A DNA stretch of 64,000 nt from Lucinisca nassula (GCA_963580285.1 OY757011.1:204989644-205053643), one strand, 5' to 3'. Positions 36,955-48,099 are shown, counted from the stretch's first letter. Numbers and translations: made by a program. Notes: generated by a model from the sequence alone, not told the origin.

Positions 36955-37680
36955 TACTTCACAACACTTGTATCTCCCATGCTTGCAGCTTGCCATTTTG
37001 ACGACTCATAATCAGAAAGTTTCAAGCTCCCCAAAGCCTATGCAGCCTACTGATCTAATTGAATAAACAGATTTGGTTTAAACTTCATTTTGGTTGCTTC
37101 AAATACAACATAATATACAAGGGCCTATTGATTTGTACTGAGCCTCGTATTGTAGGAGGTATGAAGGGATGTTCTTGTTAAGTCCTACTTTTCTCCGACT
37201 ATATAGGGCGATGTACCCAAGGATTGGTCTCATTTGGTCGTTTATATCGACGAGGTAGCACTCTAAAGTAAACAAGACCAGCAGCTTTTGCAAAATGGAC
37301 AAAATGGGTGAAAGAGCACTGATTCAATATTTGCATAGAAAAGGTTTAACATCTAAGGATATCCATAATGATATGGTAGCCACACTAGGAAAGATGCCCC
37401 TTCATATGCTACAGTGAAAGGTGGGTGGCAGAATTTAAGCACACCAGACAGAGCCTTGATGATGGCCCCCAGTCCTGGAAGGCCTGTGAGTGTTGCTACC
37501 CAAGAAATGGTCAATAAAGTCCATGATATTGTTATGACTGACAGACGAGTCACAGAAAGATATATAACCAGTAGAGTTGGCATTTCACAGGAAAGTGTAC
37601 ATTCCATTTTGACAGAGGATCTTGCAATGAGAAAGCTTTCGGCCTGATGGGTACCAAGATTTCTGACTGTAAATCAGAAG

Positions 37681-38609
37681 GATTCCAGGACATTTGCCCC
37701 CCAGGACATTTGCCCCCCAATGAATTAATCTAAAAATGGACATTTGCCCCCCAGTTGAAAATGCGACCCGGACATTTGCCCCCCAGAGCTTATTTTTGGT
37801 ATGGACATCTGCCCCCCAGTGCTTATTTTAGAGGTGGACATTTGCCCCCCACTGCTTATTTCAGAAAGGGACATTTGCCCCCCAGATAGAACAGGGCTAA
37901 CAAAAAGGAGGAAAACAATGTATTTATTGGTTTATTATCATCATAAATACAAAATGATAAGCAATAAATTACTCCATCTATATAAATATAATTCCCATAA
38001 TAACCTGCTGTTATGGACAACCCCTGTGTTAGAAAGCAGTATGGATCCTGATCAGATGCCATATCTGATGGGGATCTATACTGTTTGTCATGCAATTTGT
38101 TAAGTTAACTAAAATATACCAAGAATGTGATGGTTAATAGCCAACAATTGGAGATGCTTAATTTATTCAGCAGGATAAGGGTTAAGCAAGTCAGCTACAG
38201 AACCATATATTGAGTTTGTGCCTCACTGAGAGTCCAGTGTCAGACGCCTATACTCAAGTGGTTTTTACACTGGATACACTAATGGCTAATTCTTGAAGAA
38301 AATTGAAATGATCTTGAATGGGCTGTAAAACTTTAACAAATACGTTATCATGTAAATTATGTATCTATATACAAGTCTGTGTAATGAATATCCTTGTCTA
38401 GCCAGGTTGGGGGGCAAATGTCCCTTTCTGAAATAAGCAGTGGGGGCAATTGTCCACCTGTAAAATAAGCACTGGGGGGCAGATGTCCATACCAAAAATA
38501 AGCTCTGGGGGGCAAATGTCCGGGTCGCATTTTCAACTGGGGGCAAATGTCCATTTTTAGATTAAGTCATTGGGGGGCAAACATCCTGGGGGGCTAACGT
38601 CCGGAGACC
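37681..38609. mobile_element. Foldback element nested in mariner, 9-bp target duplication
   Basis: Long inverted repeats (about 37681-37885 and 38409-38609) made of repeated GGACATTTGCCCCCCAG-type blocks separated by short spacers (for example ATTTTAGAGGTGGACATTTG). The arms are inverted copies and end GATTCCAGGACATTTGCC / complement GGTCTCCGGACGTTAGCC. AATCAGAAG lies on both sides (37672-37680 and 38610-38618), a 9-bp target duplication. A 9-bp duplication is typical of Mutator-like elements; assignment is inference. Confidence 0.85.
37998..38185. mobile_element. Diverged family 1 MITE inside the foldback loop
   Basis: GACAACCCCTGTGTTAGAAA, CAGTATGGATCCTGATCAGA, ATCTGATGGGGATCTATACT and the end CAGCAGGATAAGGGTTAA match family 1 with many changes. 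Confidence 0.6.
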
Positions 38610-39340
38610 AATCAGAAGCACACCAGGCGCAAATTATCGACTCATTCACTAATCTTAGCCTTTTTGAAGAAAATCCTGCCAACTTGTCACTATAGATGAA
38701 ACATGGGTCCATCAGAAGCCAAACAACAATAGAAACAATGGCAGCACCCAGGCTCTCCCCCGTCAAAGAATTCGAAGGCAATGACTGTTCCATGAGCTGG
38801 GAAGGTTATGGCCTCAGTTTTCAGGGATGCAGATGGTATTCTGCTGACAAATTATCTCCAAAATGGAAAAACAATCAATGGCACATACTATGCTTCATTT
38901 CTGATGCAGTTACAGGAAAACATTAAACTAGGGTGCCGTGGAAAGCTCATTAAACATGTGTTGTTCCATTAGGTAAAATTCTCTTGTTCACAAGTCTGTC
39001 ATTGCTATGGCTGCCATTTGCGATTGTTTCATTAAATTGATTGAGCATCCACCTTAATCACCATATCTTGCTCCATCAGACTTTCATCTATTTCCAAAAC
39101 TGAAAAGGGCTATTTCAGGCGCCCACTTTCAGTCTGGTGATGACGTCATACATGCAGTGGATGACATTTGAACAGCCAAGAAAAGGAGTTCTATAAAAGT
39201 GGCGCTGAGGCCCTAACACACCGGTGGCAAAAGTGTATAGATACTGAAGGGGATTATGTTTAAAAATAATACAATGTGTCCGACAAAACTCAAATCCTTC
39301 AATATGAAGCTTACAACTTGTCAATCAGCCCTGGTATTTG

Positions 39341-39950
39341 TATTTTAGAGGACAGCAAGGTAGAATAAGTTGTATACCTGCATATGTATTTGTATTTTAG
39401 AGGACTGCAAGGTAGATTAGTTTGTATACAGCCATGTATATGTATTTGTATTTTAGAGGACTGCAAGGTTGAATAGTTTGTATACATGTATATGTACCTG
39501 TATTTTAGAGGACTGCAAGGTAGAATAGTTTGTATTCATGTATATGTATTTGTATTTTAGAGGACTGCAAGGTTGAATAGTTTGTATACATGTATATGTA
39601 TTTGTATTTTAGAGGACGAGGACTGCAAGGTAGAATAGTTTTTATACATGTATATGTACCTGTATTTTAGAGGACTGCAAAGTAGATTAGATTGTAAACA
39701 TGTATATGTATTTGTATCTTAGAGGACTGCAAGGTAGATTAGTTTGTATACATGTATATGTATTTGTATTTTAGAGGACGGCAAGGTAGAATAGTTTGCA
39801 TACATGTTTATGTACCTGTATTTTAGAGGACTGCAAGGTAGAATAGTTTGTATACATATATATGTACCTGTATTTTAGAGGACTGCACGGTAGAATAGTT
39901 TGTATACATGTATATGTATTTGCATTTTAGAGGACTTCAAGGTAGATTAG
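39341..39950 (+). repeat. 52-bp minisatellite, about 11 copies
   Basis: The unit contains TTTTAGAGGACTGCAAGGTA and TTTGTATACATGTATATGTA. The first two TTTTAGAGGA starts (39343, 39395) give a 52-bp period. It begins a few bases after the mariner end. One unit near 39615 has a duplicated GAGGAC. Confidence 0.9.
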
Positions 39951-40009
39951 TTATTTTCTAACTGTGTCATCCTCTTTAACATTGTACACTTTAAATATTC
40001 TAAGTACAT

Positions 40010-40250
40010 GTATTGGGACAGACAGGCGGAAGCAAATAGTGGAGACCCTGGTCAGACTGCTTCTGCAGGAGCAGTCTGATCAGCTTCTCCATTGTTCTCC
40101 ACTCCTCTGCATCTGCACTTTTTGAAACACTTGCTGGATTGTGGAACAAATCTGTTGAAATTTTAGGAGAATTTGTTAAAGTTCTAAGAGAATTACATGT
40201 ATAGCAAGCTCTTAAGCTGTCAGAATTGTCAGGATTTTTTCGGTAAATAA
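40010..40250. mobile_element. Hairpin MITE family 6
   Basis: GGGACAGACAGGCGGAAGCA, the perfect hairpin CAGACTGCTTCTGCAGGAGC then AGTCTG, CTGGATTGTGGAAC, and an AGCAAGCTCTTAAGCTGTCA end segment. Confidence 0.7.
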
Positions 40251-40522
40251 ATCAAAATAAAAAAAATCCTTTTTTGGCGTCCTTATTTTGATGATATTGA
40301 TGATTTTGTGTTTAATGACGCGCCAACCCTCTTTGTGGGTCATAAGCGTCAAACGGTTAATGATCGAAGGGTATTTAGAACCATGAAGATGGTCAAAGTA
40401 AAAATGTTAGAATGATAAAATATAGAAGTCTGAAAAATTAAATCTTATGAAAAAGGCCAATTTATTTTAAGAATAAGATATTATCAACAGGTACATCTTG
40501 AAACAATTGTTGCAGGGTCAGC

Positions 40523-40752
40523 TATAACCCATTTGTTGTTCCAGAAACCCCAAAACGGGTATTTGACAAACAGTGCAGGCCCAGATCAGATGCTGCAGAA
40601 TTCTGCGTCTGATCAAGGCCTTCACTATTTGCAAAATGTTCAGCCATTTTCCAAATTAATTTAGAAGAAAACACCGACACACCTAAATTTTCAAATGAAC
40701 TCCTACTATATATTAGGAGGAAGAGTGTATTTTGGGGTACAAAAAGGGTTAA
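40523..40752 (+). mobile_element. TTAA MITE family 2
   Basis: Start TATAACCCATTTGTTGTTCC, hairpin CAGTGCAGGCCCAGATCAGA / GTCTGATCAAGGCC, end TGGGGTACAAAAAGGGTTAA. It ends 71 bp upstream of the next ADH exon. Confidence 0.75.
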
Positions 40753-40823
40753 AGTGTAGGTTATGTGACGATGAAAACTTCTTATTTTGAGCTATTTGAT
40801 TTATGACAATGTGTTTGTTCCAG

Positions 40824-40962
40824 GCTGGAAGAGTAGAGACAGTGTACCACAGCTAGTAGAAGACTATATGAAGAAAGCACTCATGGTAGATGAATTTGTC
40901 TCTCATACGATGCCACTAGAGGAAGTCAATGATGCTTTTGATTTGATGCATGCTGGGAAGAG
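40824..40962 (+). CDS. ADH5: ADH5 penultimate exon
   Basis: 139 nt, phase 1 in and phase 2 out. It encodes (G)[37 protein letters not shown] and FDLMHAGK plus two bases of the next codon. It matches human WKSVESVPKLVSEYM...FELMHSGK. I place the donor at AG|GTTGGT (40963), where ADH genes have an intron, because the continuation SIRAVV is found at 51722. Without splicing, the frame reads [12 protein letters not shown] and stops at 40997-40999. Acceptor GTTTGTTCCAG. Confidence 0.95.
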
Positions 40963-40999
40963 GTTGGTATTACGAAAGCCTGAAAATGCTAATCCTTAA
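40963..40999 (+). other. Possible intron-retained alternative C-terminus
   Basis: Reading past the AG|GTTGGT donor adds [12 protein letters not shown] and a TAA. The conserved SIR segment, whose Arg contacts the coenzyme, would be lost. An AATAAA-containing stretch occurs near 41405. This could yield a polyadenylated short isoform, but it may simply be intron. Confidence 0.3.
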
Positions 41000-41435
41000 T
41001 AGAATTGGCAGTAGATATGTCTATGTTGTGGCCTTGTTTCTGTGTTACCTGAGAAAAATAATGAAGAAACATTTTATTGAAAATTCTGACTAATTAAGTT
41101 GATATTTAAAAAATCAAAAATATTTATTCCATGGTAAATTTCAGTTACAAGGGAGCTAACTACATCAGGCTTGTTTGAAGTAATGGTAAGGACCACATAT
41201 ATATAAGGGAGATAGCTATGTCAGATTTGTTTGTCATATCTCATTTAGATACTGGCCCTTGTGCTAGTGTCTGTTATTCTGTAGACTGGAGTTAATTTGC
41301 CAACAAGTTGGCTGCTTTCAAAAAGCATCCAATAGGTTTGGTCTTGTCAGTCTACATTCTGATTTGAGCCAGCTGATATCATTATCCCACTTAATGCATT
41401 TTTAAATAAAAATAATAAACTTTAAACGTTCCAAG

Positions 41436-41850
41436 GCGGTTCTTCTGTCGCGGTATATTTTTGTTATGGTTTGTCTGAAGTCTGGAGGCCTTCATGCGGA
41501 CTGAGCAAATTATTTGTCTAAATCGCGACGGAAGTAAGGGCGAGGATTGTGGCCACGTAAAATCGATTTAAGCCCCCCAGTGGAATTCGTTTACGATGAC
41601 CGTTCCAAGGCGGTTCTTCTGTCGTGGTTTGTTTTTGTTATGGTTGTTTGTGTCGTTTATATTATTTTATTTTGGATAGCCTATTGGCCATTTTATGGGA
41701 AAGTAACTGTCCTTTTGGATTTCCGCTGTTGGTGTTTCCATTAGGGTCTGTTGTTTCATGTTTGTGTGTCTTTCCCTTTGGTGTCTCTGATGGGAGCTGT
41801 GGGTTGATTGTAACGATTCCTGATCATTGCCTCCACTTCTATTTTTTAAT
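41436..41850 (+). repeat. Dispersed ~500-bp repeat (R8), copy 2
   Basis: GGCGGTTCTTCTGTCGCGGT, GGCCTTCATGCGGACTGAGC, GGCCACGTAAAATCGATTTA, CCCTTTGGTGTCTCTGATGG then GAGCTGTGGGTTGATTG. It reads through the site occupied by the mini-element in copy 1. Confidence 0.75.
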
Positions 41851-42329
41851 ACAAAACGTGTATATATAATGTCAAAGTCTGTGACCTTGGTATCAGGAGG
41901 GGTGGGTAGTGATGAGTATTCTGTGGTAAATTGTTTAACGCCATGGCAAGTATAAGCTAAATGTAACTTACATATGTTTTACACATGTAAAGCACAAAAC
42001 TTAACCATACGAAAATGTAAACCGAATTTTTCAAAGGTCATAACTCTGTTAATATTTGGTGGACAGTAATTCTCGAAACTTAAGGCATATCTTCACATCT
42101 TAGCCTTACTACATACACATTTTAGGCTTAATCGGATGAAAACTGTATAGTAGGAGTTATACGGAAACGAAAAAAAAGTTTACGAACGGACGGATGGACA
42201 CCAACCAAAGCATAACTTAATACGACCGTTTTTGTTGTTGTTGTTGTTGTTTTTCAAACGGGTATATAGAAAGATTTTTCCTAAGTCATCATGCCTTCTA
42301 TAGGGCCTTGGTTATCTATTTCATTTGTT

Positions 42330-42570
42330 GTTAATGTCCCTGTTAACACTGGATGAGTCTTTTTTGAGACATTGCTTCCATTCTGTCGCCCAATGAAACT
42401 AAATGGTTGAAATGCATGAACGGTCCGACTCGAGCCACTTTTCCTGGACAGGCTTAGAACTTCTTGGCGATTTAACACTACTCATGTGCGGCCGGTATCA
42501 GCTCTGCGTGGAAGCATCGTGCAACCCAATCCATTTCTTCAGTTCCCGATGGACTGGGGCCGATCAGACC
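42330..42570 (-). mobile_element. S1 SINE, diverged
   Basis: TTAATGTCCCTGTTAACACT, TTGAGACATTGCTTCCA, ACGGTCCGACTCGAGCC and GCGTGGAAGCATCGTGCAAC match the family, with deletions. A related diverged fragment follows at about 42590-42720. Confidence 0.6.
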
Positions 42571-43239
42571 TTGGGGCAATATATTTGACTGCATGAGCTG
42601 AAACCGACCGAACTTTGAAGTATTGCTGAACCGCCTAGGAAGATCTAAGCCTGCCCAGACAAAGTGCTGTGAATCATACTGTATCTTAAACCTCGACAGT
42701 TTCTTTGAGCGGTACCTCCGCAAAAACCTGAAATTTGCAATCCTTTTGTATATCTTTCTGGATCACAACTTAATTGTAATAGAAACTGATTAGTAAAACG
42801 TCAAGTATTGAGTGGTTATCTGATACATCGAATGCGCCAAAAAAGCTTTTAACAACTCGGTCTGTAACTGGTGGCAGGTCACTTAGTAGTCATGAAGTTT
42901 TTGAACAGAAACCCATCAACGTTATGACTGTTTCGCTCCCTAAATGTTTTATATATTTGGAAGAGTTAGAAGGTTCGACCTTGGCACTGACGTTAATTCT
43001 AGAGCAAAAACATGAACATGTTTTTACACACCCAGCGATCTTTTTTATGTTTCGTTTAACGATCATTTCAAGATTATTTCACTCACATCAAGCCGATCGT
43101 TAATCAGAGGTGAGCGAAAACTGGAGTACCCGATGAAAAACCTCCTGACCTTCCGTTGAAGAACTTCACATAATGTGACCTGAGCCATGCTCAAACCTAC
43201 AGCGTTGAGAGACCTAATGATTAAGAGTCAGATACGCCT

Positions 43240-43440
43240 TAAAGGGGTGGGGCTTTTCCTACAAAAGTAGTTTCTCTTTGGATATGTCTAAGGGATATAC
43301 TCTATAAGGAAAGAATTTGCTTCTTAGGAGCAAATTCTTCCCTTTTAGAGTAGACTCCTTGAGCAGCAAATTCTTCCCCTTTTAGAGTAGACCCCTTTTT
43401 CAGTTGGACAGAGCCAACAGAGTAGCAACCATAAGGTCCT
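43240..43440. mobile_element. MITE family 3 fragment with duplicated core
   Basis: TAAGGAAAGAATTTGCTTCT and TAGGAGCAAATTCTTCCCTT form the family 3 hairpin. AGCAAATTCTTCCC with TTTTAGAGTAGAC occurs a second time in tandem. The GGGGAATGGGAAC ends are not preserved. Confidence 0.55.
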
Positions 43441-43491
43441 TAAAGTTGTATTTCCATCACGAAATCATGCCTATAGAATTGTGATCCCCTT

Positions 43492-43940
43492 TAATATGTT
43501 CTATAAAAGGGTTATCCTTTGGAAGCAAGGAATACACCACAGAACTGAAAAATATGGTGTGCACATGTTTTCTGGGCCAGGCTAGCTAGTTTCGGCCAAT
43601 TAGGCCTCATCAGTGACCCTAAGATATTATCAAAATTCCACAATGGAATCAATGATCCCAAAGGGCAAGAAAATATAATCTACACTATGATGTAGGGCAG
43701 GGAGACGTTTTACCGCCGCCACACATTCCCATACACCAGTTGAAGTGAAGTTTAATATGTTCTATAAAAGGGCTATCCTTTGGAAGCAAGGAATACACCA
43801 CAGAACGGAAAAATAAGGAGTGTACATATTTTCTGGGCCAGACTAGCTAGTTTCGGCCAATTAGGCCTCATCAGTGACCCTCGGATATTTTCAAAATTCC
43901 ACAATGGAATCAATGATCCCAAAGGAAAAGAAAATATAAT
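43492..43940. repeat. Tandem duplication, ~260-bp spacing
   Basis: TTTAATATGTTCTATAAAAG through AATCAATGATCCCAAAGG is present at 43492-43665 and again at 43751-43925 with few differences. It contains AGTTTCGGCCAATTAGGCCT then CATCAGTGACCCT, also found near 27975. Confidence 0.85.
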
Positions 43941-43999
43941 CTTCACTTTCATACAGTAAAGCACAGGTTTGCAGGGGTATACATTAATTTCCGTATTCA

Positions 44000-44090
44000 T
44001 GCTCTGAGACACTAGATTGTGAGTACTCGATAGAATCGCCTCGTCGAGGCTTTTCTGTCGACTCCCCGCAATCTATGTTTTGAGCCAAAA
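44000..44090. mobile_element. Hairpin MITE family 4 fragment
   Basis: ATTGTGAGTACTCGATAGAA then TCGCCTCGTCGAGGC, followed by TCTGTCGACTCCCCGCAATC. It is a degraded form of the GTTAGAACCGCC hairpin. Confidence 0.55.
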
Positions 44091-44149
44091 AAGGCAAATA
44101 TTCCAATGTTTCTTTTTAAAATTTCTTTTTCTTTGGCCAAAAAAGAAGC

Positions 44150-44315
44150 CCCCGTGGTCGAGTGGTTACGCTACTCGCCTAGTAAACCAGGGGTCGCAGG
44201 TTCGAGCCCGGGCTTCTCCAGACTTTCGGATGAGTCTTTAAACCGAGGTCCCGTCTCCGTATGACCTTAGCTCTTGGTGGGACGTAAAACTGAAACTCTC
44301 ACTCACTCTTTGGCC
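44150..44315 (+). mobile_element. tRNA-derived SINE with intact-looking tRNA head (S2)
   Basis: The head starts GAAGCCCCCGTGGTCGAGTG, has GTTCGAGCCC (box B) and closes with GGGCTTC, so a 7-bp acceptor stem can form (GAAGCCC with GGGCTTC). The body reads ACTTTCGGATGAGTCTTTAA and ends GGTGGGACGTAAAACTGAAA then CTCTCACTCACTC. Two reverse copies are at 57455 and 59570. Confidence 0.8.
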
Positions 44316-44389
44316 AAAAAATGACAATGCATATGTATAGGTGTGTTTCGAAATACGGTAATAAAGTTTCCATTTAAAAAGAAGGCTAA

Positions 44390-44920
44390 CTGTAGGTTTT
44401 CTTTTGCTCCAGCATTTCAATGTTTTGTTTTTTTTTTTGTTTTTTTTTTTTTGTTTTTTTTTTGCTGTCGAGTCCTCACCGTTGTCTCACCTCTGTGCTT
44501 CTTTGATTATTTGTGTTCACGGAGATGTTGCACTGATGAGTTAGGAGGCCTTCATGCGGACTGAACAAATTATTTGTCTAAATCGCGACAGAAGTAAGGG
44601 CGAGGATTGTGGCCACGTAAAATCGATTTAAGCCCCGCAGTGGAATTCTTTCCACTGACCGTTCCAAGGCGGTTCTTCTGTGGCGGTTTATTTATGTTGT
44701 TGTTTGTTACTACTCACTGTGTGTATCACTTGTGTCTTTTTATTTTGGATGGCCATTTGGCCATTTTGTGGGAAAGTAACTGTCCTTATGGCCATCCTTT
44801 GTTTAGGTTTCCATTATGGTCTGGTCGCTTCATGTTTGTGTTCCTTTCCCTTTGGTGTCTTTGATGGGTGGAGTAAGTTAATTGCTTGATTCCTGATCTT
44901 TGTTTTACTTCTACTTTCCC
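44390..44920 (+). repeat. Dispersed ~500-bp repeat (R8), copy 3
   Basis: TTTTGCTCCAGCATTTCAAT, a poly-T tract, GCTGTCGAGTCCTCACCGTT, AGATGTTGCACTGATGAGTT then AGGAGGCCTTCATGCGG, to GATTCCTGATCTTTG. This is the longest copy. It matches 19.3-19.9 kb over both its parts. Confidence 0.75.
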
Positions 44921-44947
44921 TAGTTTGTAAAGTTGAAAATCTGCTCG

Positions 44948-45015
44948 CCTTTCGAAAGTAAGGGGGAGCTATTGCCATACACCCGGCGTCCGGCGTCCGG
45001 CGTCGGCGTTAGCAT
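44948..45015 (+). mobile_element. Head-like fragment with CGGCGTC microsatellite
   Basis: CGAAAGTAAGGGGGAGCTAT then TGCC followed by CGGCGTCCGGCGTCCGGCGT. It resembles the GGGGGA...TATTG heads of the tandem-core elements, but no core or tail follows. Confidence 0.45.
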
Positions 45016-46284
45016 CGGTGTCCGCATTTGTTGAAGTTTACCTGCAAGCAATCATTTGTGCTGGTTTACAAATTTATTTTCAAGTAAAGTTATCAACTGG
45101 TATAAAAAAAAAAAAAAATCACATTCTTTTTCACTCGATTTCCCAGGTTTTGGGGCTGAAAAAGTTAATCATTTCTTCTGTATTACCTCCCTTATAAGCA
45201 TATATTTTGTCAAATGCATGTGCGCAGCCAACTGAAACGCAACTTCTCTTCTACATATCCGAGAGCAGCAAAGGCTGTGGTATGGCTGCACGTACTCGCA
45301 GGCTCGTTTAAGCCAGTGCTGGTCGTTTTTCTGAAAAAGACCCATGTCATGCCCTTGAAGCCGATGCCACGTCTTGACGTTGCATCGATGTTGTCGCTCT
45401 AAATAAGCACGATATTTCTGGTAAGGCTTTTATGGAAACTGTTTCAGTGTTAGCTGTCCGTGAAAGGAGGACAATCTACGTAGAAACATATTCACGGACC
45501 CGGCGAGGAGAAAAACCGCAACGTCGGTCCGCATCTAACTGTATTGGTTAAAAAATCGGCATTTATGAACAGAGAAGGCTGAATGTTGGGAGCTGCTCAC
45601 CCGCACAGGTTTTATGCTGGTGGAAAATTTGTCCATGTACACGTTAAGCTTTTAAATTGCCCGTTTGACATGCGATGAACAATGGCATGTTTGTAAAATT
45701 GACCATGTTGGTAGGATATGAGGTCTCTTTCCGCCTGAGTTCGAGGCACGATCGAGACAAGTTCTGCAATCATGGTTTAAAACTGTTTATTTTTTTCTTC
45801 ACCCACCGCTTATAAAAAAAACGGTTAATAATGTTGCTATAGAAATGAAGAAAAAATGACATATCACTTTCATAGAGATCACCCTACAATAAGCACACTT
45901 GATTGATTTACTTCGTGAAATACAACTCGGAATTTTTTTACGCAGTAAGTTATCGGCTAGTTAGACTATCTGCATGTACATGTAACTGGATCTGCAAAAC
46001 TATTTTTTACTGATTTCAACTGTCAAATTCTCTTCGTAAACTCGTCCTGGAAATTCTGAGTGACCATTAAAAGTTTGAGACTCCGAGAGAAGTGTGACTC
46101 GAGTGACAGAATTAAATTTTGTAATCTGTAGGCGTTTTTTTTTTTTTTTTTTTTTTTGTTCTTTTACAAATCCTTAAGAAAAGAAAAGCATTACATCAAC
46201 AAGTCCGTGTACTGAACAACGATTATCTTGTTTTTAAGGTAACCAGGCACTACAAGCACTTTGAGGCTACCGCATAAGTACTGA

Positions 46285-46640
46285 ACAACCCTATAAACCC
46301 AACTTTATATAGAGAAAGTTGAGTGTACAGGGGTACATTATTTTCCTTTATAGGGGGTTCAGAACACCGTGCACCGACAATCTATATTTGGACTAGAAAA
46401 AAAAGAATATTTTCTCACATCACGAAAACACGCCTACCTAATCTTGACCCCTAGACAATGGGTAGTCGTTAGAACCTCGTCATCGAGGCGGTTCTAAGCA
46501 GTACCCACAATCTATATTTAGAGCAGAAATATGAACAAATCTGAAATTTTTTATCGGGCAATTTTCATTTGGGTGGCAAAATTCTGTATATATTTGAATA
46601 GGCGTGTTTTCGTAATGAACTGAAAATGCTAGATCATGAG
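46285..46640. mobile_element. Hairpin MITE family 4
   Basis: CACGAAAACACGCCTACCTA on the left and GAATAGGCGTGTTTTCGTAA on the right are inverted ends (about 46417 to 46615). The internal hairpin is CGTTAGAACCTCGTCATCGA then GGCGGTTCTAAGC. Extra AACTTTATATAGAGAAAGTT sequence precedes it. Confidence 0.7.
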
Positions 46641-46804
46641 ATTTTAGCACATACATGTTGATGTTTTATAATGATCCCAATGCAGAAGACGGGTTATACA
46701 GACCATACGGTTAGTTTCGAGTCACAACAGTCGAATACGGCCGGCAGTTAAGATAATTTCATCTTGCACGGGGTAGGCCAACTGGAATCAAGTACATTGA
46801 CGAA

Positions 46805-47011
46805 TTAACCCATATATGCCTAGCGACCCTTTTTCAGACATTGGCAAACAGTGTAGACCCAGATCAGACGCCGCATCTGATCAAGATCTAAACTGTTTGC
46901 TCAACGTACATGCATTTTTGTAAAACTTACCTAAAAAATGGCATCCCTATGCTTAGAAAATGACCACTCCAGGCTCATAAAAGTGGAAATTTTTTGGCAC
47001 CTATGGGTTAA
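46805..47011 (+). mobile_element. TTAA MITE family 2 (diverged)
   Basis: TTAACCCATATATGCCTAGC start, hairpin CAGTGTAGACCCAGATCAGA / TCTGATCAAGATCTAAACTG, end TGGCACCTATGGGTTAA. Confidence 0.75.
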
Positions 47012-48099
47012 TTATGAGGTTACATCAAAAGGACGAAACTGAAAGTAGGACCTGTTTCTACTGTAACTTTTTTTCTTTAGTTTGACTTCTTGGAAACGCT
47101 TTAAAAATAGATATCTGGAAACGATTTATAAATAGACATCGACGGGCGCTGCATTCCTGTTTATTCTGAACCCGTTTTCACTGCGTAAATATCTGTAGGG
47201 CTTTCCTAGTTACGCCATAAGACGGTTAGAAATAAACTGGGGTATCACCAATCCAATCTAAAGGGCTTCCAATCGAAATCGGAAGCCAAAAATGGTAGAC
47301 TAACTGCCACACCTGCCAGGTGTATCCATTTCCCTTAAGATATTTATTGCTGGAGTTAAAACGCTTGCTTTTCGGTCTGTTTCGCTATTCAGACAGGCTG
47401 TTTCCTGTAATTGCAGTATAGTATTGCATCATCGATAAAGCTGATTGGTTGATCGCGTCACGTGCCCCTCCATGGAATAGTTACAATCTGGTCATTATAC
47501 CCGGTTTGCCCGCCTCATGGCGACCAAACCAAAAATGTGGGTCCAGATGAGAAAAAAAAGGCGCATTAAAAGCCATCTCCTGAGGATCTACACTATTTGC
47601 TATCCTGTCAATTTGACTTATTCAGTTCACATCCTCAGTATATAGACAGTGGGCACCTAATGTGCACAACTACTTATACAATTTTATACCAATCTTTTTG
47701 AAACTTTGCAGATCGGTTATGGGCGGGGTTGGGGCAACTGCATCATGAACTTCACAAAAGTTAAATCTGTATTTTTGAACAAATTTTCATAGCCCCAAAG
47801 CTGTTCGTTCCATGAAGTCTGACTTATGTTCTTTGATTTTTTCTTGTATAATGTACATAATTTTGTTGGGAAACAAGATGATTGTTTAACACATAGTATG
47901 TGAGAAACACCTAAAGGGCAGGCATGAGACTTTTCAGATTTTTGGCAGATTTCAGATTTTTTGGTTTTAAAATCTGTTTTTCCAAGTTACTTGTTTTGTC
48001 TGAAAGTTGTAAAAATGACATTTTTGGAAGGGGTGATAGGGGTATCAGACTTTTTCCCTCAGGTTTCAGATTTTTTCGCAGTCCTCCAGTCTCATGCCT

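Larger units (their letters stand above)
37295..39263 (+). pseudogene. Mariner transposase pseudogene
   Basis: Starts MDKMGERALIQYLHRKGL and has the N-terminal helix-turn-helix region with GRPVSVATQEMVNKVHDI and RVGISQESVHSILTEDLAM. A 1-base deletion occurs near 37392 and a stop replaces the codon at 37644-37646. It is then split by the foldback element. The C-terminal part resumes near 38640 with DADGILL, EHPP, SPYLAPSDFHLFPKLKR and DDVIHAVDD motifs, with several further stops and frameshifts. The catalytic D...D region is recognisable only in pieces. It cannot give an active transposase. Confidence 0.88.
37118..39334 (+). mobile_element. Mariner-type transposon, inactive, with a nested insertion
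   Basis: The terminal inverted repeats match at 27 of the 38 positions read from AGGGC, two bases inside the outer ends: left CAAGGGCCTATTGATTTGTA, right (complement) CCAGGGCTGATTGACAAGTT. Both are flanked by TA target duplications. The interior encodes a broken mariner transposase. Removing the foldback at 37681-38609 and one copy of its 9-bp repeat leaves about 1.28 kb, the usual size for a mariner. Confidence 0.88.
36058..40823 (+). other. ADH5 intron downstream of exon B (4.8 kb)
   Basis: Runs from GTACCA to TTTGTTCCAG. It contains two adjacent family 5 MITEs with nested MITEs, a mariner with a nested foldback element, a 52-bp minisatellite and two further MITEs. Bases 40251-40520 show nothing recognised. 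Confidence 0.85.

Noticed and set aside
37856..38554. Open frames with repeated DICPPxLI or GHLPP peptides
   Set aside because: They are translations of the GGACATTTGCCCCCC blocks in the arms of the foldback element.
40787..40999. The open frame ending [13 protein letters not shown] as the normal C-terminus of ADH5
   Set aside because: The conserved SIR(T/A)VV segment is missing, a GT donor lies at the family's usual intron position, and the exact continuation exists at 51722-51758.
44150..44222. A possible tRNA gene
   Set aside because: The cloverleaf stem closes, but the same body and tail follow in reverse copies at 57455 and 59570, so it is the head of a SINE family.
45214..45402. A 62-codon open frame starting MHVRSQLKRNF
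   Set aside because: Short, with no recognisable domain, flanking splice signals or repeat; not distinguishable from chance.
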